A DNA stretch of 64,000 nt from Istiophorus platypterus (GCA_016859345.1 CM029131.1:7678320-7742319); one strand, 5' to 3'. Shown: positions 10,888 through 22,984, numbered from the stretch's first letter. The notes: generated by a model from the sequence alone, not told the origin. Translations and numbers: made by a program.

Positions 10888-10980
10888 CTTTTTTTGAAGG
10901 ATGCTCTGTGTTGAGAACAGTCCGTCTTCTTGTCAGGGGTTTTGTCTGTGTGTGTCTGTTGCCACCACGTTGTGTTTGTC
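10888..10980 (-). CDS. candidate internal exon, minus strand (unidentified)
   Basis: On the minus strand a TTCTTTTGTTTTCCAG acceptor precedes, and an AAAAAAG|GTAAGAA donor follows, a 93-nt segment (divisible by three). A TTAGTAAC branch-point-like sequence lies about 40 nt upstream of the acceptor. Two of the three frames are open throughout; one gives a basic peptide including RGGNRHTQTKPLTRRR, the other WWQQTHTDKTPDKKTD. I recognise neither and cannot choose between them. The splice signals are the best in the window, but one exon without its partners is weak evidence. It could also be a non-coding RNA exon or a chance arrangement. Confidence 0.35.
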
Positions 10981-13387
10981 CTGGAAAACAAAAGAATGCA
11001 AGCAAAAAGATGGGTTACTAAGCAAATGATCTCCTGCAAAGTCTGACCAGCCACAACATTTCCTTTCGTTGTATCAATGATGAATGTTCAAAGCACCAAC
11101 GAAAGATGAAATTGTTTAGTTTTATCTACCTTTCACCTGCCTTCATTCGTCAGCCTTAAACAGAGGAAGAATTACTTCCTTTAAAAGGAAAATACCGATA
11201 CTTGCAAAGACAAGACGAAGTTTGAATTCTGTGTATTTAACTAGAGTTTTACGTATGAAAGTCAAACGCATTAAGTCAGTTTCTTTCCTCATATCTGCAG
11301 AGATGCAGCTTATGTGTGTGTGATTCAGTTTGACCTGAGTTTTCAGCTGAGTTTTTCTATGCATCCATCAGTAACTATGCCAACTTTAGAAGTCTGTGTC
11401 CTATGTGGTTTTAAACATATAAGATCACATATAAAGCAGATGTTCCTCTTTTTATTAGTCCCTTAAATGATTAACATACACTATTTCTTTGAGTATGTGT
11501 ATTGTTCTGCAGAAGCGATTCTGAAAAAAATGCAAAAATAATGTTATGTTATTTACGTTAGCCTCCTCCTAAAGTGGCTTTATGTCGGTCTTGTTCCCTC
11601 CCTGAATCACGAGAGACTTCAGCGACCTTGGTCAGATGCAGATGTACATAATTTGTGCCTCTCATTCTCTTATGCAGGTACCCTCTCCTCTCATACCTCT
11701 AAATTTGCGCTATATCTGTTCTCTTCCACCAATACACACACACACACTCACACAAAGGCTTCATTCATAACCTCCCTATCTACTTCTTTTTCTCCGCCGC
11801 TGTCTTGCTCCCCCGTCTCTACCTCCATCCTCTTGTCACACCCAAGGTCTCGGAGAATAATAATAAATAGCAGATTAGCATCCGCCTCCTGACGATGTGA
11901 TGTGACTCAGTACACACGTGCGCACACATACACAGCTGCAAGGCCACTTGCCTGAACCTCACAGAGTTAATTAAGGTGACGCAATTATCACCAAGCAGCT
12001 GTCAAACACACTTGTGTGAACATGTTTACATACAACACACATACAAACACCTACGCAAACGTTATGCAGCATGTAACACATTTTTTCTGCCTTTTCAGTG
12101 TTGACTAAAGATGTGTTGTATTTTGTCACATCCCAGCGAACACTGGGGGGGGTGTCCACAAAAACTTTTATAGGAATCTATGAATTCCATTGAAAATACA
12201 ATGTGCCAATTTGATTAGTTTTTACTGTAATGAATAGTCACAGTTCAGTCAATCCACACACTTTTGGTGTTTACAGTATGTGTTTTCCATTGTGGTTGAC
12301 TATATTTTACATGTGCATGATGCATAAAAAGGCTCTAGGCATGGATGCAATGTTTCTTTTTCCAGATTGGTTCCTTAAAATGTCGTCATTAATCTTTCTA
12401 TAAAGCCTACAAATTGCACAAACATATCACCATGTAATTTTAATCACCTCCTAAATAAACTACCACCTACCAAGTAAAATCAATACCAAAGGAGAAAAAA
12501 TCCCACATACACAAACACACAAAGGCACTTAGCTGCCCTGCACATAGAGACAATTTACCTAAGTTACATAGTAATGTAATTGACCATAAAGCACATTTGA
12601 TGCTCCTTTACTGCTACAATTATACACCAACTCACAATAGTCGTCACTCGCCTGGTCACTCAGGTCTCTACAGCTTCAACCTGAGACCCTTTTCTTTCTT
12701 TTTGTAAGACTTGTTTCCATCTGGTTGTTAATAGACAAAGGTGTTTTATACTTTATGACTCACCTTGGCTCTGGAGTCAGAACTGAACTAAAAAGCACAA
12801 CTTTCAAACAAAGAATACTACTTCAAAAAGTCACCACGAATTGTAAGTGTAGTCGCAGTCTAGGGGGGTAGGGGGGTCGTCCAACAACAAAAAGTTAAAT
12901 ATGGTGATGGACAGAGGTTCACAGTTAAAATTTACTGCTATGACAACATGTCCAATCTTCAATTTATCTTCTTTTGGTCGACGTAATTTTATCCCATTGA
13001 AGCTCACTTTTGCTTGTGTGTGTCTGAGCTCCTAAGCACCCCTGTAATCATGATTACACATGATAATGTCAATCCTGGAATTACTCTAATCTAAAATACT
13101 GCAAACAGTTATTTTATTTATCAAGTTATTTCCAAGTTTTTTTTAGAAAACGGGGAGAAATGCCCATTGCAGTTTCTCTGGGAGCAAGCTGACGACTTCA
13201 AATTTCTTCTTTTCCCAAAGAACAATAGAAAACCTAACAATTTTCAATTTCAAATTATATGAAATTGAGAAAAGAAGCAAATTTCTCACTTTAGAGACAC
13301 TGGAACTATCATATGTTTGGCATTTTCCCTTGATAAATTTATACAGTTTCAATTACATTTAGATATTTGTGTACAACTGGAAATTTT
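10981..13387. other. non-coding stretch
   Basis: Unique AT-rich DNA with short CA arrays near 11,733-11,747 and 11,914-11,932. No gene is supported. Small ORFs (for example 11,143-11,364 minus and 13,143-13,352 minus) have no recognisable content. Confidence 0.5.
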
Positions 13388-13600
13388 ATCCCTGATGGTG
13401 GTGCTGGATGAATGTTCTCTGGAATTTTTCACCTGACCTTGGTACCATTAGAAAGGTCAAAGGTTAATCAAAATCTCGAGAACTATGTATATACACATCA
13501 AGTTTCTTTGCAAACTGATTGGTGTCGGTCACAATATCCTACTCAGGGGAAGTGTTCGATTGACAGATGACATTGACATCCATACAGTGTTGTCCATCTT
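13388..13600 (+). repeat. possible fragment of interspersed repeat family 3
   Basis: CTGATGGTGGTGCTGGATGA closely resembles the CTGATGGTGGCGCTAGATGA phrase of the repeat seen at 26.4 and 36.2 kb. What follows diverges, with a run of GGTCAAAGGTTAATCAAAA. This is a weaker match than the other two copies. Confidence 0.35.
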
Positions 13601-14078
13601 TGACATGATATGTATCAAAAATTAAGAAATGGATCTGTACCACATTGCTAAACTATGGGAAGAACCTAACAACAACTGATCCTACTGAGTCATTTTAATT
13701 AGATTCAATGCAAGTAAATGCAGAAGTGTGGGATTTTAATGTAGCAACAATTACAAGTGTTGTCACTCCCCTACCCCTTCGTCTCAGTGTGGGGTTTTAA
13801 TGCCTTAAGATGAACTAAACACAATTTCGGATACTTTTCCACCCTGATGGTAGGATCAGTCACTTCTAAACCAGTTTTGTCCTTAAACATGCCCCCCCCC
13901 CGCTCGTTTGACAGATAGTTTCACTTATTAAACAGTAATGTTAATCTAAAGAGTGTCGACGTTTGCCTGACAAACCTCTAGTGGTGTTTTTTGCGTGTGC
14001 GAGTGTACGAGGCAACAGGAAGAAGTGGCGGTACTAGTCCGCCAACAACCTTTTCTCTCCCTCTCTCACACACATGCC

Positions 14079-14081
<3 letters not shown>
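13601..14081. other. non-coding stretch
   Basis: Unique sequence with a C10 tract near 13,892-13,901. No gene seen. Confidence 0.5.

Positions 14082-14116
<35 letters not shown>
14082..14116 (+). repeat. (CA)n microsatellite
   Basis: A perfect dinucleotide array of about 35 bp within CA-rich flanks. The Val/Cys minus-strand ORF across it is an artefact. Confidence 0.95.
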
Positions 14117-14120
<4 letters not shown>

Positions 14121-14473
14121 CCCACACACTCATATGAAATCTCAGAGTGATGTGTGGGAGTGACAAAGAGGCTGATAGAAGGCGATGGTTATCAGCCGCT
14201 GTAGGAAATTAAAGGGATGGTCCAGTGCTAATATGCAGATATGCAGATTGGTGATAGAGGCCTCTCTCACTGTCTCTCAAACATACACACACTACAGTCA
14301 CATGTTGTACTTGCTTCTAGGTGTGTGTGTGTGTCTTTGTGAGTAAATACAGATAGCAATGATTGAAACTGATGATGATGGTGGTGGTAGGGGTGTGAGT
14401 GTGTGTATGATACAAACATCACTCCTTCTGCATTCAATCAGATCAGGTATCAGACTGAAAACATCAATTGCAC
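14117..14473. other. non-coding stretch with hairpin and GT array
   Basis: A perfect 8-bp inverted repeat (GGCTGATA at 14,170 with TATCAGCC at 14,190) encloses 12 bp. A short GT array lies at about 14,321-14,334 and a TGATGATGATGGTGGTGG run near 14,372. No gene. Confidence 0.5.
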
Positions 14474-14493
14474 AAAAAAAAAAAAAAAAAAAA
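14474..14493 (+). repeat. A20 homopolymer
   Basis: A simple A tract preceded by CAATTGCAC. Confidence 0.9.
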
Positions 14494-16599
14494 TCTATAA
14501 AATGCTCATATTTTGTTTTATGACTTCACATAAGAAAATATCAGAATCCCTCTCAGCATAATTTAGTACCAACAGGAACATGTCGAAGGCATTTTATCAG
14601 TTTAAATACTCACGGTAGAACAGTGTCATGTTACTCTGCTGATACTACTAGTAAGACTCAAGAATGCTAAAGCTCAGGCTGTATCTGAGAAAGTTCAGAA
14701 CAGTGACCACAGCGGAAGTCACTTGGAGAATACTGGTAAACACAGTGTAACAGTAAAACAAGGAGAGTAATAAAGGCCGCAAACTGACAACTACTGGTTA
14801 CACCAGACCCAAAAAGGCTGTATAACCACTGAATGTATTAAACCAATCAAAGGTGTGTTCTATTACTTGAGAATGTTTTCCCATTACAGAATGGATTACT
14901 TTTACTTAATTTCAAAGGTTAAGAGGTCTTTGTTAGTTTGGCGTCACCTGTGGTTACTGGTGCTGACTGTGTTTTAATAATACCAGTCATTTCAAAGTGA
15001 CACATTTGGGCGCTGTAAACAAAACTTGAGAAGTGACTTCATCAGAAATTAAACAGAAGATCAACTGGTGTGTCTGACGCTGGAGCACTACAGGCATCCA
15101 ACCTCAGCAGGAAGAACGAGGTATACAATGAAAAAAAAAAAATCTATGTGGGACGAAAGTTTTAGTTAGACGCAACACCACATCAAACACAACGATGATT
15201 TCTATTTTAAATCCTCAGGACTTGCTGGCTAATGTTTTCCAAATCAGTTTGCATGTATATGTATCAGTTAACAACTGTCGACTGGGTTGGATGATGGTTT
15301 CCTGGATGTGGTCTAGGTTTTATCTTACGCCCTCACTTCGTATAGGTTTTTTGTTGTTTTCTTTTGGGTTTTTTTTTGATAATTTTTACCATAATTTTAC
15401 ACAAACTCATCTAGCTACCAGTCAGGCGGACTCCAGTAGTTACAATTAACAATAATTACTCTTTCCAGAAGGATTAATACTTGAAGGTATAAAGGATTCC
15501 CTTCACTCTGTGACAATTTTATGCTCCAGCATTTCTGAACTAGAATTTGTGGACAACACAGGCAGACAACTCTGCAGGAACTAATTATTTGGTCGTGAGA
15601 TAAATTATTACACCTACAGTAGGTCATCAAACTACAAAACTCTCCCTAAAACCGATATATTCACATTCTAGTGATTCTTATCCTGTTGTCTGTGTGAACA
15701 TAGCCCAACACCAACACAAAATACCACATATTCCTTCATGTGCACCACTTCTTCTGGCTAAGCCTCACATTATACACACTCTGCATACAGCAGAAAAACA
15801 CACCCTCAGACAGCAGGCGCTGGCAAGAAAAAAAATGAAGGAACATCAGGTCTTCGGTTTTTGTTTCTGCTTGTGTAAAGTTTTACCTGATGCCTCCTTT
15901 TCTTTATGTCTCCCCTAGGAAAAATGTTGCAAGATGAAAAATACCATTTGTTTTCATTATTCTTTAAATTGTTTTGTTTGTATTAGTCAAGTCTAATAAA
16001 AAATTATAATCAATCAAGTTAGTCTGATCGTTCATGAACTGCGTGCCTCTAACCTGTGAGTGGCATTTGACCCTCCTGGGCATCCATAGCTCTCCAAAAC
16101 TACTCCTTCTCAACATTATTTTGTTGCTACATATTTACATGATTTGACGACACTGGTAAAAGAGCTTTAATGACAGTCGGGAACATCATATCGTCATAAA
16201 ATGACAAGATGTACACAAACTGTATGTAACAGGGGCATTTCAAGTGTCAATATATATATACACAGAAAGAACAACAAACATGTTGGCTTGCACAGAGAAA
16301 TAAAATAAAACCCTTCTTGACATTGTTTATCTTTACCATGAGAGTCTCCATATGTTTCTTTAAAACAACTCCAAAAGCAGAAAGCATCAAGTATCAAGAG
16401 CAACACATTTGGACAGAGAGCACCAGAGAAAGCAAGAGAACGTGAGTGAAAATGATTCAAAGGAGCAGCGATAAGTTGAAAAGAAAGCGAGTCCGGGCTG
16501 TGATGTTGTTATTACAGATTGATATACTCTTCAGGTCCCTTTTATTCAAAGAGCTCACCTCTCAAAATCAGATGCTCAGAGCTCTTTTGATGACTACTT
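14494..16599. other. non-coding stretch
   Basis: About 2.1 kb of AT-rich unique sequence. No gene, no convincing repeat family and only short homopolymers. The minus-strand 88-codon ORF (16,194-16,460) is Leu- and Cys-rich and unrecognised. Confidence 0.5.
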
Positions 16600-16860
16600 T
16601 GAGCTGAATGCATGTTATTACAGGTATTACATGAAATTGCCCATGTTAGGTGAAGGGGATTATGGTGCTTTTGGGTCAATACTTCCTCTGAGCTGTTTGG
16701 CTGCTGGAGCTGAGGAGCGATTAGGCCTTTGTCTGTCAATCCGACTTCATAGAGGCGGTTATCACACACATTCGTGCAGAAACCCCAGTGATTATGGCTT
16801 TAGGTGTATCGGGCCATTCAGTATGCTGAGAGGTGTCAGATCTAGTGGTGCTGGGGCCGT
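16600..16860. promoter_or_regulatory. candidate regulatory block
   Basis: Complex sequence with GGGATTATGG, GAGCGATTAGGCC (bicoid-type GATTA cores), CAGTGATTATGGC and few simple repeats. It ends at a CA array. Repeated GATTA/TAATC cores in 260 bp suggest a paired-type homeodomain enhancer, but this is inference. Confidence 0.3.
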
Positions 16861-16861
16861 C

Positions 16862-16903
16862 CCACACACACACATGCACGCACGCGCACAAACACACACA
16901 CAC
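16862..16903 (+). repeat. imperfect (CA)n microsatellite
   Basis: A CACACA array interrupted by CATGCACGCACGCG. Confidence 0.9.
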
Positions 16904-18599
16904 TGAATGGGAGAATGTCTCAGTTTGTTGGCTGGAGAAAGGGTGACAGGTGAAAGACAGAAAATGCAGAGCAGAGCAGAAAAATGGCTGGATAAGCTAA
17001 GATGTCAAAAAGACTCTATAGGCATTCATCAGTTTGCAACAGTAGTTTCTATTTTATCCAGACTTTTCAAAATCAAAATTTGTGACAAGTAGATATAATA
17101 TACTGCAATAAAGAATTCCCTTATGACTTCATATTCCTTTTTCCCCTTTATCTTATTGTATACTCAAAATTTCAGTGCCTCAGGAAAAATTGGAGGAGGC
17201 GACGCCTGAGATGTCAACAGAGAAAACTGAAGTAATTCAAACAGGATTTTGCTGTTACATGTAATTTTATGCATCTTTGTAAACTAAATTAAAGCAGTGT
17301 GAAAAGCATAGAAAGCTCATAAAACATTTTTGAATGAAAGGTTTAGTTTTTCAGGATTTTAGCCACTTTACTGTAGCTCTTTGATTTTATGTAGAAAATC
17401 CCTTCGAATGATCACTTTGAGATATGGCTACGGTACTTAAGGCCATGAAAACCTCAAAATGTGCTGCCTTTAACACAGTGAGCCATTACCTCATTTATAC
17501 TAATTATTGTAAAAGATCATGATTACAATAGAGATGTGTTGCATTTTACAATTTACATCATGTGCGTGTCTGGGTCAATTTATATCCTCTATTGTTTTAT
17601 GGCACAACATACATTCAAATAATGGGCCCCTGGGTGTTTTATAACGGGGCCCTTTCAGATTAAAAAATTCGTTAGGGCTACCATATGGGTAGCAGCCCTG
17701 TTTGATATTTTCTTCTCATTTACTGTATAAAGCAATATCATTTGCCCTGGATCTTATAAAACAAGAACAAAAACAAAAAACCCTTAATTAAGCTTAAAGG
17801 GGTTGTGGGCCAAGCTCTAAAAAAACTGGGCCCTTTCATTAAAGCCCTCCTTCCAGTGAAATAACCACAACTTTCAAGCCAGACAAGGCTGAATGTGGGC
17901 AAACAGATCCCAAGTCCAAGCAGGGAGAATTTTTTAGGCCTTGACAAAGCTCCTCCAGAACCACCTCATAGTGACCATGTCACTGAATAACCCAAGCATG
18001 ACTTTAGCCTGAAGATTTGGCTTATTTGTTTGGATTGGACTGAGTTTAATATACATGCACTGCTCAAATGTCAGTAACAGAATCTTTCCAATAACTTTTA
18101 CGCCTGTTATCTGTTTGCAGGGGCCTGTCAGCTAGCATCTGTCCTGGGTGCACCACAAGCATGCTCTGATGATACACAGGGGCCAGCGGGAAAAAGTCTT
18201 CAACATAATATTTATACTCTGAAAGAAGATAACGATCATCTTTTTAATTGAATAAGATTTTTTGATTAAACTAAAATCTTAACTAAAAATGTATGTTTCG
18301 TCAGTTATTTCTCATATTCCTTTGTGAGTGTCCTTGTCTTTCTTATAGTGTGATTTGGCCAATGTAACATTGTAATGTCCATTTATGGACAATAGGCTAA
18401 TTCATTATTAATTAACAGTATCACGGAAATAAATATAAGGGCTGTTAGCTTGATCTACCACGTTCCCATTGTTAACAGTTCTTTACAAAGGAATGAGGAT
18501 TATTGTGATAATGAAGTATTGCTGTTTTAAAATACAGCACCAGCTTTTTATTTTTCATTTCTGGATCAATTCTGTCAATGTACTTTTTGCAAGTCTCTC
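16904..18599. other. non-coding stretch with GGGCCC-rich local repeats
   Basis: No gene. Between 17,618 and 17,835 the phrase GGGCCCTTTCA with nearby ATTAAA occurs twice (near 17,650 and 17,830), and GGGCCC also occurs near 17,623. This suggests an old local duplication or an unrecognised element. Confidence 0.4.
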
Positions 18600-18900
18600 T
18601 TGTACTGAGAGTGATGTTATTAGGGGCTTCGTCAGGCTCACAGTAGGGGCTGAGCTGACCGGGTAGGGTGATTTCCACTTTACTTTTGTGTGGGTTAATG
18701 AAAAAAAAACAAAAAAAAAAAACCCTGAGCCTAATGGGATTTGGTGATAAGAAATTACCAGTGCCAGGTCCTTCTCTTTTGTCTCTAGCTGGGAGTTCAA
18801 TGGCTGAGCCAATAAGAGGGAGCTCAGGGCCTCGGTTACCGTAGAGACGAGAGAACACAGGCCATGGCGTCGCCATGGTAAACAGGGGAGCCATTCAAGT
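18600..18900 (+). promoter_or_regulatory. candidate enhancer or promoter with palindrome, X-box-like and CCAAT motifs
   Basis: A GC-richer, complex block after an A-rich tract. It holds CCAAT (18,809-18,813), an X-box-like GTTACCGTAGAGAC (18,835-18,848), a second X-box-like GTCGCCATGGTAAAC (18,869-18,883) and a 17-bp palindrome centred at 18,870. Each X-like motif differs at one position from the RFX half-site pair (GTNRCC, spacer, RGYAAC). There is no CpG island or credible first exon. RFX regulation is inference. Confidence 0.35.
18862..18878. promoter_or_regulatory. 17-bp palindrome CCATGGCG-T-CGCCATGG
   Basis: Two perfect 8-bp complementary arms are separated by one T. The right arm overlaps the second X-box-like motif. 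It could bind a dimeric factor. Confidence 0.7.
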
Positions 18901-19984
18901 TCTTTTCACACACAGACACACACACACACATCAACGAGTACTGTACACACACAGTATAGCCTGTGTCCTGTGCTCCTTTTTCTCACTAAACAACTGCAAT
19001 CAAAACTGAATTGTTTTTATTCTGGGACTAATGCAAATCAATAGAGGAAATAACTATGTCATGACAGAAGGGATTCCTCCCAACGCTCCAAGACAATAGG
19101 CAGGAAAATGATATATTCTGTAGGTTGTATAAATTAATGATTCATCATGATAGAGGAACAAGCTTCTACCAGACTTTATTCTATATTTTTGGTTATTCTT
19201 AAAACATGCAAACCTATGTTCTCTTTAAGTGTTGAATGAGCATTTTTAGGAAAAGAAAATCTGCAAGATCAGCAGCTGCACTCATATTCACAGAAATACA
19301 CTGATAGTGTATCCATACTATTTTTACAATACCATTACAATCAAGGTAGGATGAAAAATTCTACAAGAGATTTATGATTGCAAGTTGATTGCAATGTTCC
19401 AAGCACCTGACAAAGCCTGTTAAAAAAATAAATAAATAAAATAAAAATCCCTGTATTCAGAGTATTGTGTTTTCACTTGTACAGCACATTCCATCCCTAA
19501 AAGACATTAGGCTGATTTTTGTGGTGTTTGCAGCCTTGTTTTTCTTTTTAACTCAGAGGCCATGGAGCAGAGCTGAGTAACACAATCACAACAATAGGAG
19601 AGAGCATACCCGGAGCAAGTGGGCGAGTGAGCAAGAGAAAGATAGGAAGAGGGAAAGAGGGCGAGAGAGAAAAGCTTCTTGGCTTCTCTGCTCCTGCAGT
19701 GCGTCAGCTCTATGGCAGAGTGGAAAACAAGCAAATTACAGAGGACTGTCACAAAGACAGTGGCCTTGTCATCTCAACCTGCCAGTAAGGATTTCTTAAA
19801 TTACCAGTAGTGCACCAGGAGGGCTGCCCTATAGCTTATCTGCCACTGCTGCAAAGAGAAAGACGGTGCTCTCTCTGTGAAGGTTAGACCACAACAGGAC
19901 ATGGATCCAATATCTGGTTCTCTTTAGAAAAGCAGAGACCATCCAGCCAACAGGGTGAAGTCGGACTCCGCTGTCACTGGTGCA
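18901..19984. other. non-coding stretch
   Basis: A short CA array (18,907-18,930) and an A-rich AAAT-type run (about 19,422-19,446) lie in unique sequence. From 19,610 to 19,680 the plus strand is purine-rich. No gene. Confidence 0.5.
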
Positions 19985-20130
19985 GATATTAATTGGGTAT
20001 ATTTATTCAAGTAATGTACTTCGGTAGAGTTTAGAGCCACAAGTACTTAACTGCTCACATTAAATGCTACTTTACACCTGATTTTACACAACATTTCAAA
20101 GGGAAATGCTGTACTGGGGTGTGTATGCTG
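19985..20130 (+). repeat. degenerate teleost interspersed repeat (ACTT-rich family)
   Basis: The order TTATTCAAGTAATGTACTT, AAGTACTTAACT, AATGCTACTTTACACCTGATT and CATTTCAAAGGGAAATGCTG follows a repeat I recall from fish genomes (TTTACTTGAGTA ... CATTTCAGAGGGAAATATTG). There is no coding capacity. The identification is by recall only. Confidence 0.5.
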
Positions 20131-21085
20131 CATATAAGCCAGGCAGCTCCTGGCAGGGGGAGTCACAGCACCTAACACCTATACATGATTTATGCATCAC
20201 TGTTCATCCTAAGAGACCAAGACCAGTTAATCATATTACACTCATTAGACTTTAGTTCTCCAACTTTAGCCTTGAAACTAACTCCTGGGCAACATAACTT
20301 CAAGTATGCATGTGCTGCAGTACCGAGCCTCAGACACCTGTATCCTCACCTATCAACACACCACTGCAACACTGTTTACATGTGTTTGACAGCTGTAGCT
20401 GGGAGCAACTGGGTGGATTTTTAATGACATGCAATGCGTATTTCACTTATGGTGCATCTTTATTGGGTAGGTTGATTTACTGTGTAAAGCAGTTAGAATT
20501 CTGCACAACAAATTCTTTTACATTCCGTCATGTGAGTTAACTTTGCTGGAGGCGTTTCATACTATTTGCTATTTACCTGAGTAAACAATCTGCATACCTC
20601 TTTCATCACTGCATTCAATCTATAAACTGATCATTGTCAGCAATATCAAAGTCACATTTCATGCCTATTTGGTGGTGTAAAAAATACAACTCAGTTTATA
20701 AAGGAACCCAAGAGGACATTATCCACCATGCAGCACGGACATGTATTTTAACAAGTTGTGGCCAATATGTTTATAGCGTTTAAATTGTTTTGAAAACTCT
20801 TCTAGAAGTGAGTTAGTATCATGTTCAGCTTTTAAAAGCACACAATTTGTTTGTACCACGCTAGTGAATAGTGACTAATTTCCTGTATCACTATCTTATG
20901 GTCTACTGCTTCAACAGCAAAACACTGAGGAGAGAGAAATTGACAAAAGCCTGAATTTATGTCACTGAACAAAAATTTAAGAACTGAATATTGTTACTGT
21001 TGCAGCATCAAAGAGTGTGAATGCTGGTAATTTCACAGTGTAGAAAAAATGACGAGACATGAATGGGCCTTGTAAATATAATGCT
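20131..21085. other. non-coding stretch
   Basis: Unique AT-rich sequence. Two overlapping short plus-strand ORFs (20,185-20,540) have no recognisable content. Confidence 0.5.
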
Positions 21086-21123
21086 CTCACACTCACTCAC
21101 TCACACACACACACTCACACACA
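21086..21123 (+). repeat. imperfect (CACT/CA)n microsatellite
   Basis: CACTCACTCACTC units pass into CACACACACACTCACACAC. Confidence 0.85.
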
Positions 21124-21668
21124 ACTATGGTAGTGACATTTAAATGGCTCATTTGAAGATAAAAGGCCTGCTGACATCAAATGGATCCTTGTTATCATAA
21201 TAGCAAACAACTAACAAGAAATGAATCTGCATAAAAAGACATGCCTCATATTTGTCTCTGTGAACACAATAAGCAAACAAATATTGTTAACAAACAGCGA
21301 TCTAACTGTCTATTTACATGAACACATTATGTGAATGTTTGCCAATTTAAACTTCACCAATAGCTGAAGGAAATTAGTGTGGATTCCAAGAAATTTTCAA
21401 TTAAATTCTTTAAACAAGGATGACAAAACATGGTGTTGGTATTTTCAAGCCTGAACTTTGTCATTGAGAAATTTATGAAGCTTCATTTTTTTGTTTAAAA
21501 ATTAACCGAAACATAATGAATGGCCCTTTGAAAAAGTTTAAGGAGCACTTAGGAGGCCTAAATGGGATCTTCCATTAAATCAACATTTTTCAATCAACAC
21601 ATCTGATCAACAGATCCTCCTTTATTTACAATCGTGATATTAAACCTCCTCAAGCATGAGTTGTAGAT
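21124..21668. other. non-coding stretch
   Basis: AT-rich unique sequence; nothing recognised. Confidence 0.5.
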
Positions 21669-21769
21669 GTACAAGTACTACTACTACAACAACTACAACT
21701 ACTGCATCTACAACAACTACTGCATCTACAACAACAACTACTACAACAACTACTACTACACACACCACA
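21669..21769 (+). repeat. compound triplet repeat (ACT/ACA)n
   Basis: About 100 bp of ACT and ACA triplets with a higher-order unit: ACTACTGCATCTACAACAA occurs twice, one after the other. The frame encodes Thr-rich text (TTTTTTTTASTTTTASTT-like), with no sign of a gene around it. Confidence 0.9.
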
Positions 21770-22549
21770 GGACACAACCATGACTGATTAACTTAGACTT
21801 TGATGAACTTTTATTTCTTGCCAATCTTCGGCTGTTTGTGTCACAATTAAGGCCTCTCACAGTACAAAGTACATATATTGACTTTCAACTTGGGCAATAA
21901 CAGCGACAAATTTAGACATCACAAGGTTATTACACTTCGACGAAACTGTAAATCTATGATCCTCACTGTAATACCAAAACTTGTGTCTCACCAAAAGGAT
22001 TGGCGGGGACAGGTGACCCTGTGTGGATGAGCAGGTACAGATCATGAATGGATGGTGATATTAGTCATTCATTTCTATTAAAGCGTGGCAAGATCTGCAC
22101 ATATGAAGAGTCAAACAACTGCTACTGAAAAACTAAAAAAAAAATTGCTAAAAAACCTTAACGTAACCTTCATCTGGACAAATCTAAATGGTTAATTTCT
22201 TGCCTTAAAGAATCTCAAACCTAAACTTTGTGACACAAATGCAGTGTAAAAACAAACTCTTGTGGTTTAACTTTCCTTTGCGCTCACCACTGGTGTCAAA
22301 CTATGTGCTGTTAACGTCTTTGTTCTTACCTCAGCTCCACAATCGCAGATGCAGACTGAGAGAGGCCTTTGGGAAACCAGGGGGAAGATGGCAAAGGAGA
22401 AACAGATGTGATTAAAAATTGGCCTTGATGAGCTGTATATTTACGCACAAAATTGCAAATATCAATACGAGACCAAGATCAATAAACTTTTTCCATTATA
22501 TCAAAATCAAAAAGTTTCTTCTTATGCACTGAACAGAAACTTTTCATTT
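21770..22549. other. non-coding stretch with a possible microexon
   Basis: Mostly unique sequence. At 22,330-22,366, minus strand, a GAGCTGAG|GTAAGAAC donor follows a pyrimidine-rich stretch with two possible AG acceptors, defining a 26- or 37-nt segment. It is too short to call. Confidence 0.4.
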
Positions 22550-22660
22550 TCTGATTCTTTCCCAGCCTTCCTTTCATCTCCTTATCAACCTCATCTTCGT
22601 TTTTCCATTCCCATCTCCTCCTTGTCTTCCTCCTCCTTCCTCCTCTCCTCCCCTCTCGGA
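22550..22660 (+). other. pyrimidine-rich tract
   Basis: TTCCTCCTCC-type units on the plus strand, ending at CTCTCGGAGG. Confidence 0.7.
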
Positions 22661-22845
22661 GGGTCTAGCTGTAATAGGCAGGTAATTTCCCCCTATTACA
22701 AGACAGTACATTAGTCTCTGCCTGCACTATCTGCACAAGTTAGCAGTCCAACCAAGCCATTTACAGAGGATCATTATAGCATGTGGTGTCCCAATACGCT
22801 TGGGAATTCTGAGATGAAATGATGGCTTGAATGCATTATCCTGTG
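22661..22845. promoter_or_regulatory. candidate regulatory block
   Basis: Complex sequence with two imperfect facing copies of a GTAAT..CCCC motif (GGTAATTTCCCCC and CCCCCTATTACAAG), CAAGCCATTTACAG, and even base composition. It directly precedes a GA array. It is the left half of a pair with 22,985-23,340. Confidence 0.35.
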
Positions 22846-22867
22846 TGAGAGAGAGAGAGAGAGAGAG
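22846..22867 (+). repeat. (GA)n microsatellite
   Basis: About 11 GA units, followed by GTGTGTGAGAGAGAG-type text. Confidence 0.9.
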
Positions 22868-22984
22868 TGCATGTGTGTGAGAGAGAGTGAGAAAGAAAGA
22901 GATCAAGGCAAGATCTCACAATAGATCCTTTTAAAAGCCCAGCTCAAGATATATGATACTATTAAGATTTTTTGAGTACCAATT

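Noticed and set aside
12764..12782. Possible 19-nt microexon on the minus strand (CCAAG|GTGAGTCA donor, TTTTTAGTTCAG acceptor)
   Set aside because: The donor is good but the segment is very short, and such pairs arise by chance at this window size.
21669..21769. Direct repeats considered as a CRISPR array
   Set aside because: Units are triplets without unique spacers, in a vertebrate sequence.
22330..22366. Possible 26- or 37-nt exon on the minus strand encoding LSVCICDCGAE-like text
   Set aside because: The cadherin-like look of CDC is superficial, the acceptor is ambiguous and no partner exon is visible.
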